A stretch of DNA of 64,000 nucleotides from Streptomyces exfoliatus (GCF_000725545.1 NZ_JNZP01000005.1:248001-312000), one strand, 5' to 3'. Shown: positions 13,174 to 21,727, numbered from the stretch's first letter. The notes: a model not told the origin generated them from the letters alone. Program-made: numbers and translations.

Positions 13174-13221
13174 TTGCCTGAGCAAATTGTCGACTTGCTT
13201 AAGTGAAGAGGTGGAGGGCGC

Positions 13222-14580
13222 GTGAAGACGCAGGCCGGGATCGGCCGGAGGGCGGGGGCCCTGATCACGGCGGCCGCGGCGGTGGGAACGGTCGCGGTGC
13301 TACCAGGTCAGGCGGTGGCGCTGCCCGGTCAGGCGGTCGCGTCGCCCGGCACGACGGTGGGGGCGCTGCCCCGGCAGGCGGTGGCGGCCGAGGGCGCCCC
13401 TCTGCCGCCGTACACCTTCGACAGCGCGGCGCAGCGGGTCCAGGGGGCCGCTTCGAGCTCCGACGCCGTGTCGCTGAAGACCGGGCAGACCTACCGCGAC
13501 ACGCTCAAGAAGGACGGCAAGGTCTACTACCGGGTCGACCTCGACGACAAGCGGAACGCGTACGTCTCCGTGGTCGCCGTCCCCAGGAGCGGCGGCAGGG
13601 TCGAGTACGGCGACGGCGTCAAGATCAGCATGCAGGACGGCTCCGGCACCGAATGCGGCTACCAGCAGGTGAACTTCTCCTCGGCCGAGTACACCCGGCC
13701 GCTCGCCGCGTACGCCCGCCGGATCGTCGACGCCGACAGCTCCAGCTGCCAGCGTGCCGGCGCCCACTACGTGCTCGTCGAGCGGGAGTCGAAGGCGACC
13801 TCCAGCCAGGACGACTGGGACCTGGAGATCCGGTACGCGGCCGAGCCCGGCCTGAAGAAGGCCGGTCCGACCGGGCTGCCCGAGGTCTGGGCCTCCGGCA
13901 CGCCCGCGCCGCCCACGGGCCGGCCCGCGAAGCGACAGGGCGGCTCGGGGATCCATGACGCCACCTCGCTGACGCAGGGCGAGTGGCGGTCCGACATCCG
14001 GCCGGGGCAGACGCTCTTCTACCGGGTGCCGGTCGACTGGGGGCAGCAGCTCTTCGCCAGCGCCGAACTCGGCAGCAGCGCCGGCGGTGACGAGTACGTC
14101 GGCAACGCCCTGGTCCTCTCCCTGGAGAACCCGGCGCTCGGACACGTCGACGAGAAGACCGCCGGCTACGACGGGAAGCCCTCGACCCTGGAGCTGGACC
14201 CGCTGCGGCCGGTGGCCCACGAGAACCGCACCTCGTACCAGGACGCCACCAGCGGCATGCGGTTCGCCGGCTGGTACTACCTCGCGGCGACGCTCAGCCC
14301 GGAGATCGCCGCGGAGTACGGGGACAAGGCGGTGCCGCTGACCCTGCGGGTCTCCGTGCGGGGCACCGCGAAGTCGGGCCCCGGCTACGACGGCGACCCG
14401 GGGCCGTTCAAGGTGACCCCCGACGACAAGGAGGCCGCCGCGAACGGCGCCAGTGGGGCGCGGGCGGCGGAGCGGAACGGCTCCATGAAGGTCGTCGCGA
14501 TGGCCGGGATCGGCAGCGGGACGGCGCTGCTGCTCGGCCTCGGCGCGTGGACGCTGGTGGCGCGGCGGCGGGCGGCGTAG
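13222..14580 (+). CDS. Secreted, C-terminally anchored protein of unknown function
   Basis: This 452-residue protein starts at GTG with GGAGG upstream. It has an N-terminal signal sequence, then a short degenerate repeat (LPGQAVALPGQAVASPG, LPRQAVA), and a long extracellular region without a catalytic motif I recognise. It contains two segments of the type KTGQTYRDTLKKDGKVYYRVD and RPGQTLFYRVPVDWGQQLF, resembling beta-sandwich pre-peptidase-like modules. A single membrane helix near residues 425-447 is followed by ARRRAA. It is probably a cell-surface protein. The neighbouring convergent kinase suggests cell-envelope function, but this is only position-based. Confidence 0.7.
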   Translation: MKTQAGIGRRAGALITAAAAVGTVAVLPGQAVALPGQAVASPGTTVGALPRQAVAAEGAPLPPYTFDSAAQRVQGAASSSDAVSLKTGQTYRDTLKKDGKVYYRVDLDDKRNAYVSVVAVPRSGGRVEYGDGVKISMQDGSGTECGYQQVNFSSAEYTRPLAAYARRIVDADSSSCQRAGAHYVLVERESKATSSQDDWDLEIRYAAEPGLKKAGPTGLPEVWASGTPAPPTGRPAKRQGGSGIHDATSLTQGEWRSDIRPGQTLFYRVPVDWGQQLFASAELGSSAGGDEYVGNALVLSLENPALGHVDEKTAGYDGKPSTLELDPLRPVAHENRTSYQDATSGMRFAGWYYLAATLSPEIAAEYGDKAVPLTLRVSVRGTAKSGPGYDGDPGPFKVTPDDKEAAANGASGARAAERNGSMKVVAMAGIGSGTALLLGLGAWTLVARRRAA

Positions 14581-14661
14581 CGCCCTCGCGGGTTTGTCGG
14601 AGGGCCGCAGGAGGCTTCGCGGGCACACCGGGCTGCGCGGACGCAGGGGCTCGGCCGGGGC

Positions 14662-15960
14662 TCAGGTCTGGCTGAGGGCCCAGAAGCCGACCGTGAAGCA
14701 CGCCAGAGCGAGCAGGAGGACCGGGATCGTCACCTTCGGGGACGGTCCCGGTCGGCGTACGGGGGCGGGTGGGCGTACCGGGGCGGGCGGGGTGTGCTGC
14801 CCGGGAACCTGATCGGGGTGAGCGGTGTATGGATAAGTGGGGGCTTGTCCGTACGGAACTCCCGCGGTGGGGGTCTGTGCGAAGGAGGGGGTCGGGTGGG
14901 TGACCGGTGGGGGCAGATGGAAGCTGCCCGTCTCCGAGGGGTCGTGCTGGGCCTGGTACTGCGGCTGTGGGGGCTGCTGCCGGGGCGGTACGGGCGCCGC
15001 GGGGGGCGTCGTCGGTACGGCGGCCGGGGACGGGCCCTGGGCGGCCTGGGCGGCGCTGGGGGCCACCGTGTCGGAGGGGCCCGTGGGGCCCTCGGGGCCG
15101 AAGCCCGGCGGCAGGGGACCGAGCTGGTCGAAGATCTCGACCGGCTGCTCGTCGGCGCCCGGCTCGGGGAGCATCTCGACGGCGGCGCTCAGCGCTTTGC
15201 GCGCGCCCGTGGCCGTCCGGAAGCGGGCCTGTGGATCGGGCTGGAGCAGTCCGGCGATGACCTGCCACAGGGGTTCCGGGATGCCCTCGGGGGCGCTCGG
15301 GGTGCCGTACGCGCGGAAGTGCTCGACGAGGGCCTGCGAGTCCGGCCTGCGGCCCTGGAGGAGATAGAGCGCGACCAGGCCGACGGCGAAGAGGTCGGCG
15401 GTGAAGTCGGGCTCGGCGCCGAGGAGCTGCTCGGGCGCGAAATACCCGGGCGTGCCCACGACGTAGTTGGTCTCGGTCAGGCGCGGCTCGCCCTTGCGCA
15501 TGGAGATGCCGAAGTCAGAGAGCCGCAGGTGCGGCCGCCCGGTGCCGGTGACGTCCATGAGGATGTTCGCGGGCTTGATGTCCCGGTGCACGACCCCCTC
15601 GGCGTGCACCGTGGCCAGGCCCGAGAGCAGCTGGTCGAGCAGGACGCAGACGAACCGGGGCGGCAGCGGGCCGTAGTCGCCGATGACGTGGGCGAGAGAG
15701 CCGCCGGCGACCAGGTCCATGGTGAACAGGACCTTGTCGTCGTCGGCGGCCCAGCTGGCCGGGGCGAGGACGTGCGGGTGATCGATCCGCAGCGCCTGCT
15801 CGCGGACGAAGCGGAGCAGGGTGTGCGCGTCGCTCTGCAGCAGCACCTTGGCCGCCACGTAGCGGCGGCGCCGGTGGTCCCAGGCACGCCATACCGCGCC
15901 CGCCCCGCCCCGCCCGATCGGATCGACCAGCTCGTACCGTCCGGCGAAGACCTCACCCAT
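14662..15960 (-). CDS. Membrane-anchored Ser/Thr protein kinase
   Basis: The 432-residue product has an N-terminal Hanks-type kinase domain (residues about 8-260). It shows glycine loop IGRGGAGAVWRA, Lys in VAAKVLL, catalytic loop HRDIKPANIL, DFG in LSDFGIS and VVGTPGYFAPEQ after the activation loop, so it should be active. A Pro/Gln-rich linker follows, then one membrane helix at the C-terminus (VTIPVLLLALACFTVGFWAL) with almost no extracellular part, unlike PknB with its PASTA domains. Its substrates cannot be told from sequence. Confidence 0.93.
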   Translation of the reverse strand: MGEVFAGRYELVDPIGRGGAGAVWRAWDHRRRRYVAAKVLLQSDAHTLLRFVREQALRIDHPHVLAPASWAADDDKVLFTMDLVAGGSLAHVIGDYGPLPPRFVCVLLDQLLSGLATVHAEGVVHRDIKPANILMDVTGTGRPHLRLSDFGISMRKGEPRLTETNYVVGTPGYFAPEQLLGAEPDFTADLFAVGLVALYLLQGRRPDSQALVEHFRAYGTPSAPEGIPEPLWQVIAGLLQPDPQARFRTATGARKALSAAVEMLPEPGADEQPVEIFDQLGPLPPGFGPEGPTGPSDTVAPSAAQAAQGPSPAAVPTTPPAAPVPPRQQPPQPQYQAQHDPSETGSFHLPPPVTHPTPSFAQTPTAGVPYGQAPTYPYTAHPDQVPGQHTPPAPVRPPAPVRRPGPSPKVTIPVLLLALACFTVGFWALSQT

Positions 15961-16021
15961 CGTGCTGCGTCCGCTCCCCGTTGGTTCGTCTCTCGGCGAT
16001 GCCGGCCGGCCGCCGACCGCG

Positions 16022-16570
16022 TCAGTTCTGGTGCGACTCGTAGTGCGCGACCGCGTCCGCGGTGCGCCCGGCGCCGTACACCCGGAGGAACTCTGCCAGT
16101 TCCGGATGGGCGGGGGCGAGGGAGTCGGCCGCGTCGATGATGTCGCCCGCCGCCGCTACGGAGCGCAGTAGCGACTGGATCTCGCGGACCACCCGGCGGA
16201 CGGTCGGAGCGCCGGAGCCGGTGCTGGTGTTAACCGTGCTGGTGAGGACGGAGCCGCCCTGCGACTTCTTGACCTCGTCCATGCGGTCGGTGGCCTCGGC
16301 GGCGCTGACACTGCCGTCGGCGACCTGCACGGCGAGCTCCTGGAGGGCTTGGACGCGCTGGACGACGGCCGGATTGCCGATCTTGGCACGCTGGCCGCTC
16401 ATCAGCTGGGACAGCATGGGCGCGGACAGCCCGAGCACGGCCGCGAGCCTGGCCTGATTGAGCCCGAGATCGTCGATCAGCCGACGGAAGAGCGCCCCCA
16501 GCGGCTCTCCGTACCAACTGCGCTGAAGCTCTCTGGCTCTAGCCGTGGCTTCCTGCTGCGCTGCGTCCAT
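16022..16570 (-). CDS. HTH DNA-binding protein
   Basis: The 182-residue product has a Cro/CI-like helix-turn-helix at about residues 30-70 (LNQARLAAVLGLSAPMLSQL, then MSGQRAKIGNP) and a helical C-terminal region. I prefer the ATG at 16570 (MDAAQQEATARAREL) because GGGGAG lies just upstream; an ATG 48 bases earlier would add 16 residues. It is divergent from tRNA-Ala and next to the kinase, which it may partner. Its targets are unknown. Confidence 0.8.
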   Translation of the reverse strand: MDAAQQEATARARELQRSWYGEPLGALFRRLIDDLGLNQARLAAVLGLSAPMLSQLMSGQRAKIGNPAVVQRVQALQELAVQVADGSVSAAEATDRMDEVKKSQGGSVLTSTVNTSTGSGAPTVRRVVREIQSLLRSVAAAGDIIDAADSLAPAHPELAEFLRVYGAGRTADAVAHYESHQN

Positions 16571-16699
16571 CACTTCTCCCCATCCCTGCGGTTCGCCACT
16601 GCGAACCTCGATCAGCATCTTACGGAGAGTGGTCGCTGACCGGGAGTCCCAATCCTTTTGCCGGACATGGGGGGTGACCCGGTACGCTGTCCTCGTTCC

Positions 16700-16772
16700 G
16701 GGGCCTTAGCTCAGTTGGTAGAGCGCTGTCTTTGCATGGCAGATGTCAGGGGTTCGACTCCCCTAGGCTCCA
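16700..16772 (+). tRNA. tRNA-Ala (TGC anticodon)
   Basis: The 73-nt cloverleaf has acceptor GGGGCCT/AGGCTCC containing the alanine identity pair G3:U70, D arm GCTC/GAGC, anticodon stem CTGTC/GGCAG with anticodon TGC, and T arm CAGGGG/CCCCT. The discriminator is A. It is the last feature on the left typical of the conserved origin region before accessory genes begin. Confidence 0.97.
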
Positions 16773-16778
16773 CCGGTG

Positions 16779-16822
16779 AATGCCCCCTGGACTGCGGAAA
16801 CGCGGTTTCAGGGGGCATTTTT
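16779..16822 (+). terminator. Terminator after tRNA-Ala
   Basis: The inverted repeat AATGCCCCCTG ... CAGGGGGCATT (16779-16789, 16809-16819) is followed by TTTTCG. Confidence 0.85.
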
Positions 16823-16834
16823 CGTGCCCCGGGC

Positions 16835-16865
16835 TTGACCTGAACCTCGGTTCAACTTCTAGCGT
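16835..16865 (+). promoter_or_regulatory. MerR/SoxR-type promoter of the FMN reductase gene
   Basis: TTGACC (16835-16840) and TAGCGT (16860-16865) are separated by 19 bp, the overlong spacer typical of MerR-family activators. The spacer contains the perfect dyad TGAACC-TC-GGTTCA (16841-16854). Placement and sequence resemble SoxR boxes (ACCT-AA...TT-A-), and a soxR gene lies next to the target. Confidence 0.7.
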
Positions 16866-16917
16866 GCTGCCCAGTCGAGAAGTCGTCGGAACCGCCGACC
16901 TCATGGGGGAAACAGCC

Positions 16918-17511
16918 GTGCCCGAGAAGCGCCTGCGCATCGCCGTCGTCATCGCCAGTGTCCGGGAGGGGCGGTTCGGCCCGGTCGTCGCGCGCTGGTT
17001 CGTCGACCAGCTCGGCGAGCACGCCGACCTGGAGGTGGACACGATCGACCTCGCCGAGGTGGGGCTGCCGATGGTCTTCCCCGCGTTCGGCGCCCAGCCG
17101 GCCGGGGACACCGCCGTGGCCGCCGAGGCGGTCCGAGGGCGGCTCGCGGCGGCCGACGCCTTCGTCGTCGTCACACCCGAGTACAACCACAGCTTCCCGG
17201 CCTCGGTGAAGAACCTCATCGACTGGCACAACGTCGAGTGGCACGCCAAGCCCGTCGGCTTCGTCTCCTACGGCGGGATGGCCGGCGGTCTGCGCGCCGT
17301 CGAGCAGCTCCGCCCGGTCTTCGCCGAGGTCCACGCGGTCACCGTCCGGGACACCGTCAGCTTCCACAACGCCTGGTCGCAGTTCGACGCGGACGGCGCG
17401 CCGACCGACGCGGAGAGCTGTGGCACCGCGGCCAAGCTGATGATCGACCGGCTGCGGTGGTGGGCGGTGGCGCTCAGCGAGGCGCGCGCCGCCAGCCCGT
17501 ACACGGTGTGA
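16918..17511 (+). CDS. NADPH-dependent FMN reductase family protein
   Basis: This 197-residue flavodoxin-fold protein has the FMN-binding region VVIASVREGRFGPVVARWF at the N-terminus, VTPEYNHSFPASVKNLIDW in the middle, and FVSYGGMAGGLRAVEQLR. Such enzymes reduce free FMN or quinones with NAD(P)H. The GTG at 16918 has GGGGGA 7 bases upstream; an ATG at 16903 is an alternative. It is convergent with soxR, 4 bases apart, and is preceded by a MerR-type promoter. FMN reductases of this type are known SoxR targets in S. coelicolor, so induction by redox-active compounds is likely. Confidence 0.88.
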   Translation: MPEKRLRIAVVIASVREGRFGPVVARWFVDQLGEHADLEVDTIDLAEVGLPMVFPAFGAQPAGDTAVAAEAVRGRLAAADAFVVVTPEYNHSFPASVKNLIDWHNVEWHAKPVGFVSYGGMAGGLRAVEQLRPVFAEVHAVTVRDTVSFHNAWSQFDADGAPTDAESCGTAAKLMIDRLRWWAVALSEARAASPYTV

Positions 17512-17515
17512 CGGA

Positions 17516-18073
17516 TCAGGCCCCGTCGGACTCGCCCGGGTCGGACCCGGCCCGGGCGGACTCCGACCGGTCGGGCCCGGCCCCGTCGGAGCCGAGCCCG
17601 TCGGGGTTGGCCAGGAGGCAGCCGGTGAAGGACATGCAGCCGCAGCCGATGCACTCCTCGAGGCGGTCCCGCAGTTCCGTCAGGCGGTCCAGCCGGGCGT
17701 CGAGGTCCTTCCGCCAGCACCGGGAGATCCGCGCCCAGTCCTCCGCCGTGGGCGTCCGGCCCTCCGGGAGGAGGCCGAGGACGGCCCGCACCTCCGACAG
17801 CGGGATGCCCAGCTGCTGCGACATGCGGATGAACGTGACCCTGCGCAGTACGTCCCGCGGGTAGCGGCGCTGGTTGCCCAGGGTGCGTTCGCTGGCGATG
17901 AGGCCGCGGCGCTCGTAGAAGCGGAGCGTGGAGGTCGGTACGCGGCTGCGGGCGGCGAGTTCGCCGATCGTGAGGTGGGCGGGCTTCGGCGGTGAGCCGG
18001 TCCGCAGCGTGCCGGCCGTGGCGGCCGTGGTGGCCGCGGGGGCCGTGGCGGCCGTGCCGGCCGTGGGGGTCAC
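17516..18073 (-). CDS. soxR: Redox-sensing MerR regulator SoxR
   Basis: The 185-residue product has a MerR winged helix (LTIGELAARSRVPTSTLRFY, then ERRGLI), a dimerisation helix, and the SoxR iron-sulphur motif CIGCGCMSFTGC holding the four Cys ligands of the [2Fe-2S] cluster. SoxR in Streptomyces answers redox-active metabolites such as quinone antibiotics, which the neighbouring angucycline cluster would supply. The GTG at 18073 overlaps the stop of the upstream gene (GTGA), implying coupling. The tail is rich in Ser/Asp/Gly. Confidence 0.92.
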   Translation of the reverse strand: MTPTAGTAATAPAATTAATAGTLRTGSPPKPAHLTIGELAARSRVPTSTLRFYERRGLIASERTLGNQRRYPRDVLRRVTFIRMSQQLGIPLSEVRAVLGLLPEGRTPTAEDWARISRCWRKDLDARLDRLTELRDRLEECIGCGCMSFTGCLLANPDGLGSDGAGPDRSESARAGSDPGESDGA

Positions 18074-18987
18074 CGGGGCGTCCTGCCGGCGGCGTGGAAC
18101 GTCCGCTCCACGTCCTGGGCCCAGTAGTAGGTCCGGCCGGCCCGCTTCTCGCGGCGCCACCGCTGTTCGCTGGCGAGCCGGTACACCGTGCCGGAGGGGA
18201 CGCCCCGCAGATGGGCCACCTCGGCGGGGCTGAGCCACTCCGAGGCCCGCCGGGCGCCTCCCGGGTGGCCGGTGGGCTCCGTGGGGCCCGTACCGTCCGT
18301 GTGGCCCGTGCCTGTGCCTTCCGGACGGCTCCCCGCGCCGAGGCGGCGGCCGAGACGGGTCCACTCGGCCGCGGGCCAGCGGTGTGCGGGGGTCGCGGTG
18401 CAGACGATGTCCGACAGGGCGGCGCCGCCGCCGGTGTGGACCCGCGCCACCAGGCTGCCGGAGCAGTCGGGTTCGGCGCACGTGCCGACCTCGAGCCGGC
18501 GTACCGGTTCGGGTTCGACGATCCGGCGGGCGGTGTGGACCAGCCGGCTCAGCTCACCGCTCGCGTCGGCCGCCGTGTCGTGCGCCGCCAGCCAGGTGAC
18601 GTGCAGGCGGAGGAAGCCGGCGAGTGCCGGGACCGTGCGCGACGGGGGCGCGATCCGGCGCTCGTGCGCCACGAGGCCACCCCACGAGCCGAGCACCGAG
18701 AGGATCGACGCCCGCGCCTCGGCGGCGCGGATGTTGAGGCGGATGCCGGGTGCCGGGCCGCCGGTGCCGCGGCCGCCGGCCGTCATGGCGCCGCTGCGGC
18801 TGTTCTCGAGCACCGACTCGCAGGAGGCGTAGAGGTGGGGGAGCTGTTCCAGGTCGGCGGCCAGTCGCTGTGCGCAGATGTGGCACAGCCGGCTCCTTCC
18901 GAGGGCGGGGCGGGGCTCGCGGGCCGCGCACCCGGCTCCACCGCAGAGCCGTACCGCCGCTTTCCGTTCCACGTGATGCGTGTCCAT
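18070..18987 (-). CDS. Cys-rich HTH protein of unknown function
   Basis: The 305-residue protein has an N-terminal Cys pair region (RLCGGAGCAAREPRPALGRS then LCHICAQRLAADL), suggesting a small zinc site, a helical middle (SILSVLGSWGGLVAHERR), another Cys pair (GTCAEPDCSGSLV), and a C-terminal excisionase/MerR-like helix-turn-helix (LSPAEVAHLRGVPSGTVYRL). I have seen this architecture across Streptomyces but cannot give a function. It forms an operon with soxR through a 4-base overlap. The ATG at 18987 is chosen over an upstream in-frame codon. Confidence 0.65.
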   Translation of the reverse strand: MDTHHVERKAAVRLCGGAGCAAREPRPALGRSRLCHICAQRLAADLEQLPHLYASCESVLENSRSGAMTAGGRGTGGPAPGIRLNIRAAEARASILSVLGSWGGLVAHERRIAPPSRTVPALAGFLRLHVTWLAAHDTAADASGELSRLVHTARRIVEPEPVRRLEVGTCAEPDCSGSLVARVHTGGGAALSDIVCTATPAHRWPAAEWTRLGRRLGAGSRPEGTGTGHTDGTGPTEPTGHPGGARRASEWLSPAEVAHLRGVPSGTVYRLASEQRWRREKRAGRTYYWAQDVERTFHAAGRTPR

Positions 18988-19385
18988 GGCCCGACGGTAG
19001 GCAGCCCGCTCGGGCCCCGACAATGCGCGCAGTTCTAAGCTTTCGCTAAGCCATGAGGGCCGTGCGGCACCGATCCGATATCGTGGTGCGCTCCTTTGAC
19101 AACGTGTTGTTCAGGGGAGCGGTATGTAATATTCCGATTGACATACTCTGAGTGATGCAGCTCACACCAGCCATCTTGATGGCTGATTGGGCACTCGCCT
19201 AGACTCCGATTGTGCTAGCGAACGGGGGCTTGTGTGGCGCATCCATTTCAAACCCGCACATGCGCGCTCTGTGCGGAAAAACGACGAAGTGTTTCCGTGC
19301 TCTCCCCTTTTCCTGTGGCATGGCGACGGGTCATGCCGTTTCCGGTGCATTCCAAGTGCAGGGATCTGGACGAGAGTGGGCCTAG
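18988..19385. promoter_or_regulatory. AT-richer control region upstream of the cluster regulator
   Basis: This 398-bp gap holds no gene. A housekeeping-type promoter TTGATG (19176-19181), 18-bp spacer, TAGACT (19200-19205) points at the regulator gene. An 8-bp perfect dyad CAGCCATC-TT-GATGGCTG (19168-19185) covers the -35. Two CTAAGC copies 11 bp apart (19035, 19046) form a direct repeat near the start of the divergent gene. A second TTGACA at 19138 has no good -10. These are candidate operators for the OmpR-type regulator or another factor. Confidence 0.55.
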
Positions 19386-20141
19386 ATGCTGATTTTGGTG
19401 GTGGCGGGAGACAGAGAATTCTCCGTCGAGGTGACCAGAGATCTGGAGAGCGGCGGCCACAGGGTGGAGAAGGCGGACGGGCTCGGCGCGGTGCTCGCGC
19501 GCTCGCAGGACGTCGACGCCGTCCTCTTCGATCTGAGCTTATCCGGAACCGAAGGCTTCGAGGTGTGCCGGGCGATACGTTCCGCATCCTCGGTGCCACT
19601 CATCGTCACCGATGTGCGTGACGACGAATTCGACCGCGTGCTCTGTTTCAAGCTCGGCGTCGACGACTACGTCGTCCGGCCGTGCACCACCCGGGAGTTG
19701 GTGGTCCGGCTCGAAGCGGTCGTCCGGCGGGTCGGCGACACCTGGCAGCCCTGGAAGGGCGTGGCCGCGCACAGCGAACAGGTCAACGACCTGGGTGCGG
19801 TGCGGATCGGTCTGCGCAGCCGGGTCGTCGCGGTGTACGGGCGCGAAGTGGCGCTCACGCGCAAGGAGTTCGACATCCTGGCGCTTCTCGCGTCCGCCCC
19901 GGGACGGGTCTTCACCCGGGAGGACATCATGCGGGAGGTCTGGGGCCATGACGGCGCCGGCGACACCCGGACGCTCGGTGTGCACATGGTCGGGCTCCGG
20001 CGGAAGCTGGGCATCGCGTCGCTGGTCGAGACGGTCCGCGGCATCGGCTTCCGGTTGAGCGTGACACGGCCGACCCGTGTCGGCGCCGGTGCCGGGCAGG
20101 TGGCCGGGCAGAGTGCCGAGCCGGGTCTGAGTCGGGTCTGA
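19386..20141 (+). CDS. Atypical OmpR-family regulator, JadR1/LndI/LanI type
   Basis: The 251-residue orphan regulator has a receiver domain (1-115) and a winged-helix DNA-binding domain (about 130-230; ALTRKEFDILALLASAPGRV, TREDIMREVWG). The receiver keeps Asp49 in VLFDLSLSG but has Gly8-Asp9 instead of the usual acidic pair, Asp76 one place after Thr75, and Arg98 for the invariant Lys (YVVRPC), so ordinary phosphorelay control is unlikely. Regulators of this kind (JadR1, LndI, LanI, Aur1P) activate angucycline clusters and JadR1 responds to the end product. An in-frame TTA codon (19539-19541) predicts bldA dependence. No histidine kinase is adjacent. A 19-bp-stem terminator follows. Confidence 0.88.
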   Translation: MLILVVAGDREFSVEVTRDLESGGHRVEKADGLGAVLARSQDVDAVLFDLSLSGTEGFEVCRAIRSASSVPLIVTDVRDDEFDRVLCFKLGVDDYVVRPCTTRELVVRLEAVVRRVGDTWQPWKGVAAHSEQVNDLGAVRIGLRSRVVAVYGREVALTRKEFDILALLASAPGRVFTREDIMREVWGHDGAGDTRTLGVHMVGLRRKLGIASLVETVRGIGFRLSVTRPTRVGAGAGQVAGQSAEPGLSRV

Positions 20142-20170
20142 GTCGGGCCTGAGCCGGTCTCATTGCAGGT

Positions 20171-20209
20171 GGGCGGGGGTGGCGCCGTGACACGGCGCCA
20201 CCCCCGCCC
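20171..20209 (+). terminator. Terminator after the OmpR-type regulator
   Basis: A perfect 19-bp stem (20171-20189 with 20191-20209) with a single-base loop isolates the regulator from the downstream operon. The remaining 170 bases to the ACP gene are AT-richer and probably carry its promoter. Confidence 0.8.
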
Positions 20210-20378
20210 GTCCGCGTTCCAGGGCCGGCCGACGGCGCCGTTCAGCGCTTGCTCGCCGGAACCTAGTGAAAACATAGAAAAGAGCTGCTTGTTCTTTGCG
20301 CGGCCGCCGAAGAAGCTACTGCGTAATGTCCCGTGAATTGATTCCGGGAACGGGTCGACGGACAAGCGGAGGCGACAG

Positions 20379-20627
20379 ATGGCTGCGATCACGACGGACG
20401 ACAGGCAGCAGATCAAGAAGATCGTCTGTGACATCCTCGAACTGGAGGAGGATGAAATCACGGAGACGAGTCTCTTTGTGGAGGAGCACGACGCCGACTC
20501 CATGCGGCTGATTGAAATACTCTCCTCACTCGAACTTAATCTGAAGGTCACTCTGGAGCAGGCCGACATGGCACGGATGGTGAATCTGGCCGGCGTGTAC
20601 GAGGTCGTTTCGGAATCCAATCGATGA
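20379..20627 (+). CDS. Acyl carrier protein (second, non-aromatic-type module)
   Basis: The 82-residue ACP has its phosphopantetheine Ser in EEHDADSMRLIEILSSLE. It starts at ATG with GGAGG 7 bases upstream and overlaps the next gene by ATGA. The sequence around the Ser (DADSM rather than DSL) and the acidic N-terminus differ from the aromatic-PKS ACP at 37.7 kb. It probably carries the chain built by the KS enzymes encoded just downstream. Confidence 0.85.
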   Translation: MAAITTDDRQQIKKIVCDILELEEDEITETSLFVEEHDADSMRLIEILSSLELNLKVTLEQADMARMVNLAGVYEVVSESNR

Positions 20628-21712
20628 CCGGCCCCGATAAAAGGCGTCCCCGGCTGGACCTCGTCGGCTGGTCGGCGACCTCCCCGTTCGGCATCGGCCG
20701 GTCGGCCTTCGCCGAGGGACTGCGCGAGGGCCGGGCCACCGCGACGGCCCTCGACCACGAGCAGTGGCAGGTTCCGGCCGGTCGCGCCTGCCTGGTGCCC
20801 GACTTCGAGGTCCGCGCGGTGCTCGGCAAGAAGGGCACCCGGATGATGAACCGGGTGACCGGACTGGCCGTCGGCACGGTCGGCGAGCTGCTCGCCGACA
20901 TGGACCGGTCGGCGCTCACCCCCGAGACCACCGGCATGGTGCTGGGCACCACCGGTGGCAGCGTGCAGAGCACCCTGGACCTGACCCGCGGCTCCCTCTC
21001 CGGCGAGCGACCGTTTCACGTGGAACCAGGCCTCATCCCGTACAGCGTGATGAACGGGGCAGCCGGACAGGTCGCCATCTGGCACGAGCTGAAGGGCCCC
21101 AACGCCACTCTGGCCGCAGGGCGTTCCGCCGGAGTGCTCGCCCTGAGCTACGCGCGGCGGCTGCTGCTCACCGGCCGGGCCGGGGTCGTGCTCTGCGGCG
21201 CCGCCGAGGAGTACTCGACCGCCCGCGCGTGGCTGGCCCGGCACACCGCCGACCCCGCCGCCGGCGAACCGCTCCTCGGTGAGGGCTGCGCGATGTTCGC
21301 GCTCGCCGCCGCCCCGGCGGACGCCCCGGCCGCGCCCGCGTCGCTCGTCGGCGTCAAGGCCATGACGTGCAGCGACGGGAACTGGGCCGCGGTCGTCCGG
21401 CGGTGTGTCGAGCAGGTGCTGCGCGACGCGGACGCCAAGCCGACCGACGTCTGGGCGGTCAGCCCGTCGGGCGCCGCAGGCCCCGGCGGCGACGCGGAAC
21501 AGGCCGTCGCGGAGGAGCTGGCCGCGGCCGGCGGCATCGAGGTGCCGGTCGCCCCTCTCGTCGGCGAGGGCCACGCGGCCTCCGCCGCGTTCCAACTGGC
21601 CGCCGTACTGAGTCGTGCCGAGACCGACGAGCGGTCCACCGGCCGTCTCTCCCTCGTCACCACCACCGACGAGGCCGGCACCGTCGCCGCCGCACTGCTG
21701 CGGCACCACTGA
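20624..21712 (+). CDS. Ketosynthase-like chain-length-factor homologue (no nucleophile)
   Basis: The 362-residue protein has a thiolase/KS fold: MMNRVTGLAVGTVGELL, GTTGGSVQSTLDL, GPNATLAAGRSAG. Aligned without gaps to FabF, the catalytic Cys position reads Arg167. The first catalytic His region (HGTGT in KS) reads SPSGAAGP; a GH remains near GEGHAASAAF. It cannot condense on its own and is short for a KS. Best reading: a KS-beta/CLF-like partner of the complete KS encoded at 23.6 kb. It is separated from the next gene by a hairpin element. Confidence 0.7.
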   Translation: MTGPDKRRPRLDLVGWSATSPFGIGRSAFAEGLREGRATATALDHEQWQVPAGRACLVPDFEVRAVLGKKGTRMMNRVTGLAVGTVGELLADMDRSALTPETTGMVLGTTGGSVQSTLDLTRGSLSGERPFHVEPGLIPYSVMNGAAGQVAIWHELKGPNATLAAGRSAGVLALSYARRLLLTGRAGVVLCGAAEEYSTARAWLARHTADPAAGEPLLGEGCAMFALAAAPADAPAAPASLVGVKAMTCSDGNWAAVVRRCVEQVLRDADAKPTDVWAVSPSGAAGPGGDAEQAVAEELAAAGGIEVPVAPLVGEGHAASAAFQLAAVLSRAETDERSTGRLSLVTTTDEAGTVAAALLRHH

Positions 21713-21727
21713 GAAACCACCGGTCCC

